64,000 nucleotides of DNA. Source: Haloterrigena turkmenica DSM 5511 (GTDB taxonomy: Archaea > Halobacteriota > Halobacteria > Halobacteriales > Natrialbaceae). Made by a program: the position numbers and the translations under genes. Of the stretch, positions 1-8,812 are shown piece after piece. The notes beneath the pieces were generated by a model that was given only the letters and a program-made list of their open reading frames with translations, made no database searches and was not told the origin of the DNA. Location: positions 496,001 to 560,000 of the forward strand of contig NC_013744.1 of NCBI RefSeq assembly GCF_000025325.1, written 5' to 3'. Within the stretch, counting starts at the first letter, position 1; each line of letters opens with the position of its first letter.

Positions 1-306
1 GTGAAGCACTTTTATTATCGACTCTCCTTCCCCCAGGATAGCAGGAAAGACGATCTCGTAGACAGGCCCGTAACCTTCGTTACGCACGGCAAGACTGACA
101 GCGGATGGCGAAGCATCGTCGCAACCGGAAAACTATCTGACACCTCCGACGCTCCGTACGAGTCAGCCGAAATACAGGGAATGTGGGCGATTCAGATCCC
201 GCTAGTCGACATTTTCGAACGACCACCGAGGGAAACGACGTTCCGGTATTTTAGTCTCGATCCCGTGACAATGACGGGACGGAAAGAGGCGATGGGTGAC
301 TCGTAG
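1..306 (+). CDS. PPOX (pyridoxamine 5'-phosphate oxidase-like) flavin-binding protein, 5'-truncated by window edge
   Basis: This is the C-terminal part of a haloarchaeal PPOX-family split-barrel protein, a family that binds flavin (FMN or F420) and is usually of unknown substrate. The frame is open to the first base, so the GTG at position 1 is probably an internal codon and the true start lies upstream. It aligns by eye with the complete paralogue at 23218-23694: the 'SRK' of the strand-turn, a 'GWRS' core like 'NWQS' there, and a 'GKL' strand. It ends at TAG 304-306. The next 160 bases hold no recognisable gene. Family fairly certain; function unknown. Confidence 0.7.
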   Translation: MKHFYYRLSFPQDSRKDDLVDRPVTFVTHGKTDSGWRSIVATGKLSDTSDAPYESAEIQGMWAIQIPLVDIFERPPRETTFRYFSLDPVTMTGRKEAMGDS

Positions 307-467
307 CGCCTGTACACAGCGCAAAGAACGTAGATAGTGGCAAAGCAGAAGACTAGAACGCTGAAACCAGCCGTCTAACGATCGACGTTACACGGAAGTA
401 CTGGCGTAGACGGACCACCGTGACTACTGAACTAACAATCCGGATGGTGACTTCTGAACGTTTCCGG

Positions 468-1235
468 TCATCCGGTGTGAGTGTACCCGCCGTCGACGAC
501 GAGTGACTCACCGTTCACGTAACTCGAGAGGTCACTCGCGAGGAACAGAGCGGCTCCCGCGATATCCTCGGGGTCTCCGATCCGCCGCGACGGAATCGCC
601 TGCGTGAATTGTTTGAGCGCCTCGGGTCCCATGTGTGCGTCTTCCATCATCGCGGTTTCAATCCCGCCCGGGTGGATCGCGTTCACGCGAATTCCGTCTG
701 GACCGAGGCGATGGGCTGTCGCGTACGTCAACAATCGGACTGCACCCTTGGAAACGCAGTAAGCCACGTAGCTACCGTTTCCGACTAAGCCGGCGATACT
801 CGAGACATTGATGACACGTCCGCCCCCGTTTTCGATCATCCGCTGGGCCGCGAGCTGCGTCCCGAAGAACGCTCCTCTCACGTTCACGCTCATGAGTTGT
901 TCGTACTGGTCGGCGGCCACCTCGAGAAATTCCTCCGCATGAAAGATACCCGCGTTATTGACGAGCACATCGACGCCGCCGAACTGCTCGGCTTCGTCGA
1001 GCGTCGCCTCGAGATCGTCTACGCTCGAGACGTCGCAATCGACGTACGTCGCCGTCGCCTCGGTTTCGTCGGTGATCAGTTCGTGAGTCGGCGTTCCGCC
1101 TTCTCGTGGCTCTTCGCGCACGTCGGCGACGACGACGTCGGCTCCGTGTTCGGCGAACGTCCGCGCTATCGATCGTCCGATTCCGCTCGATGCACCGGTC
1201 ACTATGGCCGTTTGCTCTGCGAGTAGGTCCGGCAT
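468..1235 (-). CDS. SDR-family NAD(P)-dependent oxidoreductase
   Basis: A classical short-chain dehydrogenase/reductase of 255 residues, the usual length. The Rossmann dinucleotide motif TGASSGIG is at residues 13-20, NNAG at 93-96, the catalytic Ser at 146 and the YxxxK pair at Tyr159/Lys163. Asp38 at the end of the second strand favours NAD over NADP. The C-terminal 'GESLVVDGGY' is typical of the glucose-dehydrogenase/3-oxoacyl-reductase group. The ATG at 1235 is preferred over an in-frame GTG at 1250 because the alternative only adds five non-conserved residues. It stands alone; the substrate cannot be read from sequence. Confidence 0.9.
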   Translation of the reverse strand: MPDLLAEQTAIVTGASSGIGRSIARTFAEHGADVVVADVREEPREGGTPTHELITDETEATATYVDCDVSSVDDLEATLDEAEQFGGVDVLVNNAGIFHAEEFLEVAADQYEQLMSVNVRGAFFGTQLAAQRMIENGGGRVINVSSIAGLVGNGSYVAYCVSKGAVRLLTYATAHRLGPDGIRVNAIHPGGIETAMMEDAHMGPEALKQFTQAIPSRRIGDPEDIAGAALFLASDLSSYVNGESLVVDGGYTHTG

Positions 1236-1590
1236 GCCCTCGGGTACCACGTCAACCTACTTGCTTCTATCACGGGTGGCCGTTGGGCGAGTGATATCGT
1301 CTTCCCGTCATAATCGCTTTCTCGATCGGTTTCGGTCCATGAATTCTCGCTGTCTACGCGGCCAAAGACCGACGGACTGAGGACTGAAGCGGATCGACGC
1401 CACTGGCGCTGAACATCGGGGGTCGGTTGAACTATCCCCGGAACGAAGCGTTCCCCAAGCAGTAGAGAAACGTCACCCATCCGCGGAAGAGTTCAGCAAT
1501 TATTCCGAGAGAATCTCCCAACTTTACGCTGTTTCTGACAGCTTTCGGAGAGACTGATTCGGGGCTTGCAAGAAAGATTGTGCGTGTCAC
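1236..1590. other. Intergenic region without a recognised gene
   Basis: About 350 bases between the SDR gene and the alpha/beta hydrolase, both on the minus strand. Open frames here overlap the SDR gene or have no family features. I see no tRNA, IS end or clear palindrome. Confidence 0.5.
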
Positions 1591-2391
1591 TCACAACGAC
1601 TCAGTGAACTGACTTACTATCCGATTGAATCGCTCGGGTTCCTCGAGGGTCGGACAGTGTCCACTCTCTTCGAAGAGTTCGAAGCTACCCTCTGAGACGA
1701 TCTCTGCGACGTGTCTGGTTGACGCAACGGATCCTCGTTTTTCATCTGCACCAGCACAGACAACCGTTGGCACGTCGATCTCGTGGAGGACGTCCCGATA
1801 ATCGCGCGTGAGCGCGTCGAAGAGGATTGCGCTCTTGATCGGCGCTGGTACTCGGGAAAGTTCGTCGAACACCATATTTCTTGTTTCGGCTGAGGGTGGC
1901 TCCTTGAACACCTGCTCGGTGATCCGTTCGATGAGAGTCTCCTGATCCTGCTGGGCCAATGTGAGTGTGGTTTGAAGGCCGTCCAGATCAGTGAGTCCGT
2001 ATTCATAGTCATCCCACTGGAATCGAGAGGCTTCCATATCGACGTCCACCAGCCCTCGGATATCCTTCGTCCCGAACTGATCGACGTACTCCCACGAGAC
2101 GAGTGCACCCATTGACCACCCGACCAAGACGACGTTTTCGCGCTCGTGCTGGCTTAGAAAGGCCTGAAGGTCGCGAGCGTACTGCGTGACCGTGTGCCCC
2201 AACTCTGTCTTCTCTGACCGGCCATGGCCCCTGAAATCGACGGCGATCGTTCGGTACTCTTTCGAGAGGGCTGTCAGCTGGGGCTCGAAGAACCGGTGGC
2301 TCGCCATGACGCCGTGTAGAAAGACGATCGGTGGCCCCTCCCCGTGGTCCTCATAGTAGAGGTCCGCCCCGTTGCACTGGATGTACGGCAT
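1591..2391 (-). CDS. Alpha/beta-fold hydrolase
   Basis: A 266-residue alpha/beta hydrolase of the haloperoxidase/esterase type. The oxyanion-hole HG is at residues 26-27, the 'RGHGRS' loop at 54-59, and the nucleophile elbow GWSMG at 91-95 (Ser93). The general-base His is about residue 245 in 'ESGHCPTLEEPE', and a likely catalytic Asp sits in 'CAGADE' near 217. All three triad members are therefore present. It has no signal peptide, so it is cytoplasmic. It is a single-gene unit; the substrate (ester, lactone or epoxide) cannot be told from sequence. Confidence 0.9.
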   Translation of the reverse strand: MPYIQCNGADLYYEDHGEGPPIVFLHGVMASHRFFEPQLTALSKEYRTIAVDFRGHGRSEKTELGHTVTQYARDLQAFLSQHERENVVLVGWSMGALVSWEYVDQFGTKDIRGLVDVDMEASRFQWDDYEYGLTDLDGLQTTLTLAQQDQETLIERITEQVFKEPPSAETRNMVFDELSRVPAPIKSAILFDALTRDYRDVLHEIDVPTVVCAGADEKRGSVASTRHVAEIVSEGSFELFEESGHCPTLEEPERFNRIVSQFTESL

Positions 2392-2529
2392 AGCGATGAT
2401 CGTACGGGAAACTCGATAATAAGCCTACCCGACAAACCAACGATATACTGGCGAAAGACAATGCAGCGTCAGAACGTTCGATCGTCGGTAGGGTATCGAT
2501 GCAGGAAGTGGGTATAGACACGGGACTAA

Positions 2530-3309
2530 CTAGCGTTCCAGAAACGGTTCTAGCTGTCTACCGGATTGGTTCTCTCTGTGACCCAGTAATTCGGTCATCC
2601 CCGCGACAAAGAGGATTCCACCGACACTTGCGAGAAGTATTGCTACAATCGCCATCGAGAGAGCGCTTACGAGGAAGTTACCGAATAGTGCTCCTGCAAT
2701 AAAGCTAAGCTGAGTTACGATAACGCTCGCAGTACCCCAACTTCGGCTGACCGGAGCGTATAGGCCGCCGACGACGATTGTCTCCGCGATCGCGTGTCCC
2801 GTGAGGATAGCCAAACCAACCAGGCCGAGTGCTGCGCTCGCTGCATAGACGCTTGCGATGATCGCTCCTTCAGTAGCTCGGTGAACAAGTATCGCTCCGA
2901 ACGCTGCGTCTGCACAACCGTCGTGTGGCGATATGCCGTGAGCACGGCTAATCCAAGCAATCGCCCCACCGCCAATTCCGCCGACGACTGTAAGGGTCCA
3001 TAGCTGAGTAACGGACGACGCGAGTGCTATCAGTCCTAACACTGTCACCGCTATCGGTACCCCTATCGGTGTCAGTAGACCGTGACCGCGTTCGACAATG
3101 CGGTTCGGTTGCCAGCGCGCGACTGCGTAGAAACCAACCACGACGCTGACCAGTGCAGAGAACCCGATTACTACGACGAACGGAACCGATAAAGCGTGGG
3201 TTCCGGCGTCCCTAGCGGTGTCGTGGGCACTAACGACCACTGGCCACGCGAAGAGTGCAACGAGCAGCGTTGACAGAACTGCGACCGTCACACGGCTCGT
3301 CTGTATCAC
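2530..3309 (-). CDS. Divergent ZIP-like metal transporter, haloarchaeal
   Basis: A 259-residue membrane protein with a cleavable-looking signal (hydrophobic run 9-27 ending 'SAHD') and about seven further hydrophobic segments. Two helices carry the spaced His/Glu pattern of the ZIP metal site: His143-x3-Glu147-Gly148 and His172-x3-Glu176, matching the HxxxEG of ZIP TM4 and HxxxE of TM5. The Pro normally found between them is missing, so this is a divergent member. The likely role is divalent metal movement across the membrane, but that rests on the motif alone. A bona fide ZIP is at 59504-60436. No operon partner. Confidence 0.55.
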   Translation of the reverse strand: MIQTSRVTVAVLSTLLVALFAWPVVVSAHDTARDAGTHALSVPFVVVIGFSALVSVVVGFYAVARWQPNRIVERGHGLLTPIGVPIAVTVLGLIALASSVTQLWTLTVVGGIGGGAIAWISRAHGISPHDGCADAAFGAILVHRATEGAIIASVYAASAALGLVGLAILTGHAIAETIVVGGLYAPVSRSWGTASVIVTQLSFIAGALFGNFLVSALSMAIVAILLASVGGILFVAGMTELLGHRENQSGRQLEPFLER

Positions 3310-3469
3310 GTCTCATCAACTCGGGAAGCGAAATTCATACGATCCTACTTCCGTTGTTTCTGCCGACTTATTTCGGCGGTGTCGCCCGTCGTCGATCGGC
3401 AGAACCGACGACAGACAGCTACTCGGGCGTCACCGACGGACCGATCGATGGCGGCGACGCTCGCTCGCC

Positions 3470-4858
3470 CTACATCCAGACGTCGCTGGTGCAGTCGCCG
3501 TCGGGCCACCGAATCTCGTGGGCGCGGGCCGGGCCTTCGGGAAGCGTTCCGAAGTCGACGAGGAACTCCTCGTCGAGGGTCATCGTTCCCTCGCGCGGGT
3601 TCACGTCGGCTTTGAGCATGACAGACCCACGCTCGCCCTCCTCGGGGAAGAATTGGTCGTCCCACGAGGAGTACAGCGAGGTGGTCCAGTAGAGGCGCTT
3701 GCCGTCCAGCGAGAGCTGAAGCATCTGCGGCCCGGCGGTGATCTTCCGGCCCTTCACCTCGCGGACGTCGCCGAAGAGGCCGCCTACCGAGATCGTATCG
3801 GTCAGCCGCGGGTTCGACGGATCGGAGACGTCGTACATGCGGACCTCCCCGTGGAGCCAGTTCGCGAAGAACAGGTACCGATCGTCCATCGAGACCAGCA
3901 GATCGGTGATCAGCCCGGGAACCGGCATGTCCCAGTCCTCGTGTTCGCGCGGCTCGACGTCAATGACCTTCGTCGCACGCCACTCGTCGCCCTCCTTGAA
4001 CAGGTGGAACATGTTCGACGAGAGCGCGGCGCCGACGTAGGCGTGTTCGGATTCGGGGGTGTGGAGGAAGCGCACCTCGAGGGGCACCAGTCCCTCCTCG
4101 CCGAGGTCGATCGTCTGTTCGACCGTCTTCTCGTCCCAGTTCCAGACGTGGAGCCGCTGTCCGTACTTCCCGGCTTCGACGTCTTCGAGATCGAATCCCG
4201 GTTGGTAGGTCTTCGGCGCGGTCCACTCGCTCGAGACCATCACGTTCCGACGGGGCTGGTACCAGAAGTCGTAGTTCATCTCGATGTCTCCGGGCTCGTC
4301 CCAGCGGCCGTCGATTTCGAAGTCCTCGTTCAGCAGGAGGAAGCCGCCAGGGAGGTCGCCGTCGGCGTTCCCGAGCATGCTGATCATGATCTTCCCCTCG
4401 GGGATGCAGTGGACGGTGTGAGGGGCGGAGAGGTCGTGCTCGAAGACGTCTTCCGGTTCGATGACCTTCACGAGTTCGGGGTGCTCCCGGTCCTCGGTAT
4501 CGACGATGTGGATTCGCGACGAGCGGTTTCCGGGAACGACGAGGTACCGCCGCTCCGCTCCCTCGACGTGGCAGGACGACGAGCAGGCGTTCCAGCCGAA
4601 GTGATGCAGTTCGTCGCCTTTGGTCGGCATCTCGATCCGGTCAACGATCTCGCAGTAAGTCGACGAGTCGGGGTCGACGTCGACGACGGTCAGCATGTCG
4701 GGCGCGTCGATGTCGGTCCCCACGTAGAGGGCCGGAACGTACGCGAGGCGCTCGCGAGCGGACTGTTCGATAGCGGCTTGCGGGGTGTCGTATCCGACCG
4801 CCCCTGCGTGGTGTTCGTGGGCGTGGCTCTCAGGGGTGTGGTGTGAGTCAGAGCTCAT
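3470..4858 (-). CDS. Selenium-binding protein (SBP56) / methanethiol oxidase homologue
   Basis: A 462-residue beta-propeller protein of the SBP56 family, full length. The N-terminal 'HHFGWNACSSSCH' near residues 85-97 matches the family's conserved HHxGWNxCSS segment, in which a Cys binds selenium or copper. Characterised members (human SELENBP1, Hyphomicrobium MtoX) are copper-dependent methanethiol oxidases producing formaldehyde, H2S and H2O2. The N-terminus is His-rich ('SHAHEHHAG'). The ATG at 4858 has a strong TATA element 18-32 nt upstream, typical of leaderless haloarchaeal mRNA. It is monocistronic. Methanethiol oxidation here is inferred from family. Confidence 0.9.
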   Translation of the reverse strand: MSSDSHHTPESHAHEHHAGAVGYDTPQAAIEQSARERLAYVPALYVGTDIDAPDMLTVVDVDPDSSTYCEIVDRIEMPTKGDELHHFGWNACSSSCHVEGAERRYLVVPGNRSSRIHIVDTEDREHPELVKVIEPEDVFEHDLSAPHTVHCIPEGKIMISMLGNADGDLPGGFLLLNEDFEIDGRWDEPGDIEMNYDFWYQPRRNVMVSSEWTAPKTYQPGFDLEDVEAGKYGQRLHVWNWDEKTVEQTIDLGEEGLVPLEVRFLHTPESEHAYVGAALSSNMFHLFKEGDEWRATKVIDVEPREHEDWDMPVPGLITDLLVSMDDRYLFFANWLHGEVRMYDVSDPSNPRLTDTISVGGLFGDVREVKGRKITAGPQMLQLSLDGKRLYWTTSLYSSWDDQFFPEEGERGSVMLKADVNPREGTMTLDEEFLVDFGTLPEGPARAHEIRWPDGDCTSDVWM

Positions 4859-4875
4859 GACGTATATTACGACCC

Positions 4876-4890
4876 AATATATAATAAATA
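4876..4890 (-). promoter_or_regulatory. TATA element of the selenium-binding-protein gene
   Basis: An AT-only run (AATATATAATAAATA on the plus strand) lies 18-32 nt upstream of the ATG at 4858, at the distance expected for a leaderless haloarchaeal transcript. The remaining intergenic DNA up to 5194 shows no gene. Confidence 0.6.
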
Positions 4891-5194
4891 ATCTCGTGGG
4901 AAATCATGTACATCTTCCCAGTCATATGTTTCTGAGAGGTCATTTCCGGGAGGAGTCGGGAGACGCGCGACCGGTCCCGGCCGGACTGCATTGGATGCGA
5001 CGTCGCCGTTTTCGGAATTCGGGTCCAGTGCCGAGATCGAAATCCAGCAGTCCGCGGAGCGGACGGTTCGGTCGTTCGCTACTGGCGGTCTCTACCCGCC
5101 GGCAGCACGGAGGCCACGAGCCGAGGAAACGTGAGACGAACGGGGAGTCCGAATCCGCGACCCCGCTTCTCGGAATAGCGCGACTGCCGTCGGG

Positions 5195-6052
5195 TCACGA
5201 CTCGTTTCGTTCGCCGATCGGGTCGGAGCGGTCTCGATACGTCTCGAAAACGCGTTCGGCCCAGCCGCGGGCGATCGCGGAATCGGAGTCGACGAACACG
5301 CGCATCATCCCGGTCTGATTGTCGTATCCGGCGACACCGACGCGGTCGTCGAAGATGGCCAGCCCGTACGGGAGCGACTCGCGCGTCCGGAGGGTCAAGT
5401 GACCCGCTTCCACGGCCTCGTGAACCTGTTCGGGGTGGGTCTCGAGAAGGGACTCGACGACCTCTGGGAGGTAGATGAGTTCCACGTCGCGTCCGTCGAA
5501 CGGCCGGTCCGACGGTTCCGCGAGCGCCGGCGGAACCATGTGAGTCGTGTTGAACCCGCGAAACGTGTCGCTCTCGCGCAGTAACTGGACGAACCGGGCG
5601 AACGGTGCGTACGGATCTTCGGGTGTCGCAGTCGTCACCGCCCCGTCGGCGAACGGCGCGACGACGAATTCACGGTGGGCCTCACAGATCGATTCGAGCA
5701 ACGGAGCGAGCGCTGTCGCGGCCCGCAGGTCCCGCTCAAGGCGGACGACTGCGTCGCCATAGGCCTGCCCCTTCCCCGTCAGCGCGAACCGATTGTCGAC
5801 TCGGCTCGCGAGGCCGTGATCCTCGAGCCATCGGGTGAACCGGTGGCTCGTCGCTCGGGAGACGCCCAGTCGCGCCTCGAGGTCGTTCCGATCGAGCGGC
5901 TCGGTCACCAGTGCTTCCAAGAGCTCCCGGTGACGGACGACGTCGAGCAGTTCGTCGGTCGCCATTCGCTCGCCGAGTTCGTGTGCCGATACCGAAGTGG
6001 AGTCCAACTCGCGAGTCGTCTCCAGGATTTCGTCGAGGACTGTGGTTCCCAT
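5195..6052 (-). CDS. Winged-helix transcriptional regulator with FilR1-like (DUF1724) domain
   Basis: A 285-residue regulator. Residues about 40-110 form a winged helix ('LEARLGVSRATSHRFTRWLEDHGL' spans the recognition helix), followed by an effector-type domain resembling the middle domain of methanogenesis regulator FilR1/DUF1724 ('LPYGLAIFDDRVGVAGYD' near 235). This two-domain layout is common in haloarchaea and usually serves local genes. The ATG at 6052 is chosen over a GTG at 6061. Its target is unknown; the divergent MFS gene beginning 160 nt away is the obvious candidate. Confidence 0.8.
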   Translation of the reverse strand: MGTTVLDEILETTRELDSTSVSAHELGERMATDELLDVVRHRELLEALVTEPLDRNDLEARLGVSRATSHRFTRWLEDHGLASRVDNRFALTGKGQAYGDAVVRLERDLRAATALAPLLESICEAHREFVVAPFADGAVTTATPEDPYAPFARFVQLLRESDTFRGFNTTHMVPPALAEPSDRPFDGRDVELIYLPEVVESLLETHPEQVHEAVEAGHLTLRTRESLPYGLAIFDDRVGVAGYDNQTGMMRVFVDSDSAIARGWAERVFETYRDRSDPIGERNES

Positions 6053-6211
6053 GTCGATCACGTCGGTTCAGACGATTACTGAAGGTACGCGCCTCACCCG
6101 GATAGCTCTGTCTCAGGCGGTGAGATGCGTCGAATTACGTGATACCGAACTTCGGATTCGATATCACGCTCGGTAAATGACTACACGAGGGTTGGTCGCG
6201 TTTATTCGCAC

Positions 6212-7459
6212 ATGGACCACGGAATCGAATCTGGCGGACGAGCGGAATCGACGGACGAACCGAGCGGGACCGTGCCGTGGGGATCCCGGACGGTCCAGAT
6301 CGTGTTGACGAGTACGGCGCTCGCACCGCTCGGCGTGCCACTCATCAGCCCCGCACTGCCGGTCTTTCGCGACGTGTTTGGGATCACCGACGCACAGGCG
6401 AGCCTCCTGGTGAGCACGTACTTCCTCGTCGGGATCGTCCTCTCGCCGTTCATCGGCGTCCTCGCCGATCGAGTCGGCCGAAAGCGGGTTCTGGTCGGGG
6501 GACTACTCGCGTTCGGCGTCCTCGGCGGTGCGATGGCGCTCGCGCCGACGTTCGAAGCCCTGCTCGCGCTGCGCGTCGCACAGGGGACCGCAGCGGCGGC
6601 GATCTTCATCACGACCGTCACGATCGTGGGCGACGCGTTCGACGGCGTCCAGCGAAACGCAGTCCTGGGGGCAAATGTCGCGGTCCTCTCGGCTACCGCC
6701 GCGCTGTTTCCCGTCCTCGGCGGGTTCCTCGCAGGAATCGCGTGGAACGCGCCGTTTCTCGCGTACCTAGCCGCGATCCCGATCGCCGCGTTCGCGCAGG
6801 CCGCGCTGGACGAACCACAGCGCGTCGACGACAGAGACGGGGTTTCGTACCTCGTCGATGCCGCACGAGCGGTTCTCACGCCGGCGCTCGCGGCGCTGTT
6901 CGCCGTCGCGTTCCTCACGGAGTTCCTGCTGTTCGGCGTGATCTTCACGGCGATGCCGTTTGTCCTCGCGGCGACGCTCGCCCCCGTACTGATCGGGGTC
7001 GTGATCCTGGTCTCCGAGACGGCGTCGATGCTGGTCGCGCTCTCGAGCGGCCGCCTGGCGCGGCACCTCTCGAACGAGTGGGTGATCGCGACTGGATTCG
7101 CCTGCTACGCTATCGGGTTCGCGGCCGCGTGGGCCGCGACCGGACTCGTCGGTACGATGGGAGCGGTCGTGGCCATCGGCGTCGGCGTCGGACTCCTGAT
7201 GCCGGTCGTCGACGCCGCCGTGAGCGATCGGGTCACCACCGAGTACCTGGCCGGGGCGATGAGTCTGCGCAACAGCACCACCTTCCTCGGACGGACCGCC
7301 GGTCCGATCGCGTTCGCTGGCTTGGCGATCTCCACCGGGATCGGATACGAACCACTCCTGCTCGCCTCAAGTCTCGTCGCGGTCGTCGCGACCGGCGTTG
7401 CCGTCATCGCCGGACCCGTTCGCCTCGCTCGAGTGACTGCTCGCCAACCGTCGACGTGA
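6212..7459 (+). CDS. MFS transporter (drug/metabolite efflux type)
   Basis: A 415-residue major facilitator with about 12 transmembrane helices. The first half carries the loop 2-3 signature 'GVLADRVGRKRVLVGG' (about residues 85-100), typical of drug:H+ antiporters. The N-terminus is a polar cytoplasmic stretch of about 25 residues before the first helix. It lies divergent from the FilR1-like regulator at 5195-6052, with 159 bp between starts, the usual regulator-efflux arrangement. The substrate is unknown. Confidence 0.88.
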   Translation: MDHGIESGGRAESTDEPSGTVPWGSRTVQIVLTSTALAPLGVPLISPALPVFRDVFGITDAQASLLVSTYFLVGIVLSPFIGVLADRVGRKRVLVGGLLAFGVLGGAMALAPTFEALLALRVAQGTAAAAIFITTVTIVGDAFDGVQRNAVLGANVAVLSATAALFPVLGGFLAGIAWNAPFLAYLAAIPIAAFAQAALDEPQRVDDRDGVSYLVDAARAVLTPALAALFAVAFLTEFLLFGVIFTAMPFVLAATLAPVLIGVVILVSETASMLVALSSGRLARHLSNEWVIATGFACYAIGFAAAWAATGLVGTMGAVVAIGVGVGLLMPVVDAAVSDRVTTEYLAGAMSLRNSTTFLGRTAGPIAFAGLAISTGIGYEPLLLASSLVAVVATGVAVIAGPVRLARVTARQPST

Positions 7460-7692
7460 GGGTGCTGCCGCGTTCTCGGTGGAAAGACGATGTGCACCGT
7501 CGTCGACGTGGAGTGACCTGCGACTCGGTTCGCAGCGACGAACTCGAAACCTACAGCAAAAAACGCCGGCGGCCCGGCACCGCATTATCGTATTCGAACG
7601 GAATCTCGGGGTACTATAAGGAACGTATCAATTTAAATTCGTTATCGTGTGTTAGCGCGACCCTTACGTCCGTCGGACCCGTATTTTCTCGT

Positions 7693-7929
7693 ATGAAAGT
7701 ACCTAGATTCCTCAGAGAGGCCGATCAAGGAGGAGCAGTCGTCCGAACGTACGACTACGACGACGAGAGCATTATTGTCGTCGATCTCGGGCAGATGAGC
7801 GATATCGAAACGGATCTCGTCGGGAAGACAGCGATCGTGGTGATCGGTGATCGACAGTTCGAGTTCGAACTCCCTCCCGACGCGAGCGATATATCGATCA
7901 AGAACGGGATTCTCACGATCACAGAGTAA
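7693..7929 (+). CDS. Small alpha-crystallin/Hsp20-like protein (DUF7127 type)
   Basis: A 78-residue acidic protein. Its end, 'ISIKNGILTITE', is the strand motif of alpha-crystallin domains (GILTI), and the alternating hydrophobic pattern fits a small beta sandwich. It is shorter than Hsp20 chaperones and lacks their N-terminal arm, as in haloarchaeal DUF7127 proteins. The ATG at 7693 follows an AT-rich stretch at about 7620-7645. Function unknown; a stress or chaperone-adaptor role is a guess from fold. Not linked to the upstream MFS, which ends 233 bp before. Confidence 0.65.
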   Translation: MKVPRFLREADQGGAVVRTYDYDDESIIVVDLGQMSDIETDLVGKTAIVVIGDRQFEFELPPDASDISIKNGILTITE

Positions 7930-8075
7930 TATAGCGCGCTCGTCACACCGACTATCGGACGGTTTTTCTAACGGCTGATCCCGATTTTCAGACTACGGCG
8001 CTCGAGGGCAAATCACGGATTCTAAACCTCCGAGCGGCCGAGCGCCGACTCGAAGAAGAACGGGTTCCTGTCGGA

Positions 8076-8318
8076 TCACCTAACGTCGACGCTCCCGTCT
8101 GCCCATACTGTGACGTCCCGCCCACAGAACCGGAATTTGACGACCCCCGATCGTCGCTCGTGCTTCGACATCGGTTCGAACAATTTATCCAACGCGGTGG
8201 GATCGATCACATCCGCTAACAGACACTCAAGGTCGGTCGGGTCGACGCCGTTTTTTGCCGCGACTGCCTCAACGACGGCGAGACTCGGTGGTTTTTCTGC
8301 GGGACCGTCGCGCGACAT
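8076..8318 (-). CDS. HalOD1 output-domain protein
   Basis: An 80-residue protein with a halobacterial output domain 1 (HalOD1): a short helical N-terminus ('SLAVVEAVAAKNGVDPTDLE'), then the beta-hairpin 'VVKFRFCGRDVTVWADGSVDV' at the C-terminus. HalOD1 proteins are small haloarchaeal signalling or regulatory modules of unknown mechanism. The ATG at 8318 is chosen because it begins 5 bases after the stop of the DUF7344 gene upstream (8324), which makes the two an operon. A longer open frame to 8453 would overlap that gene and is rejected. Confidence 0.8.
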   Translation of the reverse strand: MSRDGPAEKPPSLAVVEAVAAKNGVDPTDLECLLADVIDPTALDKLFEPMSKHERRSGVVKFRFCGRDVTVWADGSVDVR

Positions 8319-8323
8319 ACGCA

Positions 8324-8722
8324 CTAGTTCCGGTGTTTCTCGACCGTCTCCGACAGCGCCGACACGTCGAGGATTCCGGTCGGGTCCGGTAACGCTTGGG
8401 AGAGGAGATCCAGAATAGGGGTGACCGTAACGTTCTCTTCGACTCGGTCCCACTCGACGACTCCCGATTCGGAAAGCATCGGCAGATGAACGTGCTGCAG
8501 CTCGAGGAACGCTTCGTATTGCTGGTCGGCAGTCACGTCTTCGCTCGGAATCCCGCGTTCGAGTGCGGCGATCTCGGCAGCTAACCGGAAAACTGGCACT
8601 CGATCACGGCGAGTGAGGAGATACTGAAGCGCGTTTCGACGGGACGCGTCGGCCAAAATGACGTAAACCGTGTCGAGGAATTCGGGGCTTTCCAGTCGGT
8701 CGACGCTGAGTCGTTCAACCAT
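8324..8722 (-). CDS. DUF7344 domain protein (winged-helix-like)
   Basis: A 132-residue protein of the haloarchaeal DUF7344 family. It has the 'LADASRRNALQYLLTRRD' helix near the start and the 'VHLPMLSESGVVEWD' wing-like segment at about residues 77-92. The pattern resembles an ArsR-type winged helix. It is the first gene of a two-gene operon with HalOD1. The Bat-type regulator at 8813-9472 lies just upstream on the same strand, 90 bp away. Two further DUF7344 genes in this window (12827, 44276) also sit beside Bat-family genes. Confidence 0.8.
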   Translation of the reverse strand: MVERLSVDRLESPEFLDTVYVILADASRRNALQYLLTRRDRVPVFRLAAEIAALERGIPSEDVTADQQYEAFLELQHVHLPMLSESGVVEWDRVEENVTVTPILDLLSQALPDPTGILDVSALSETVEKHRN

Positions 8723-8812
8723 GCTCGGTAATGGAGTAGAATTGCGAAAGCTTTCGCGCCGTACTACTCATGACCTTTATCTTCGTAGTACTGCTTGTCC
8801 TGAATATCGGTA

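Noticed and set aside
3218-4846. Long 542-residue open frame opposite the selenium-binding-protein gene
   Set aside because: It is antisense to a clear family gene; Arg/Val/Glu-rich translation without motifs is typical of a GC-rich shadow.
6277-7929. 550-residue frame appearing to fuse to the alpha-crystallin-like gene
   Set aside because: Its first 470 residues are an out-of-frame shadow of the MFS gene; only the end from ATG 7693 is real.
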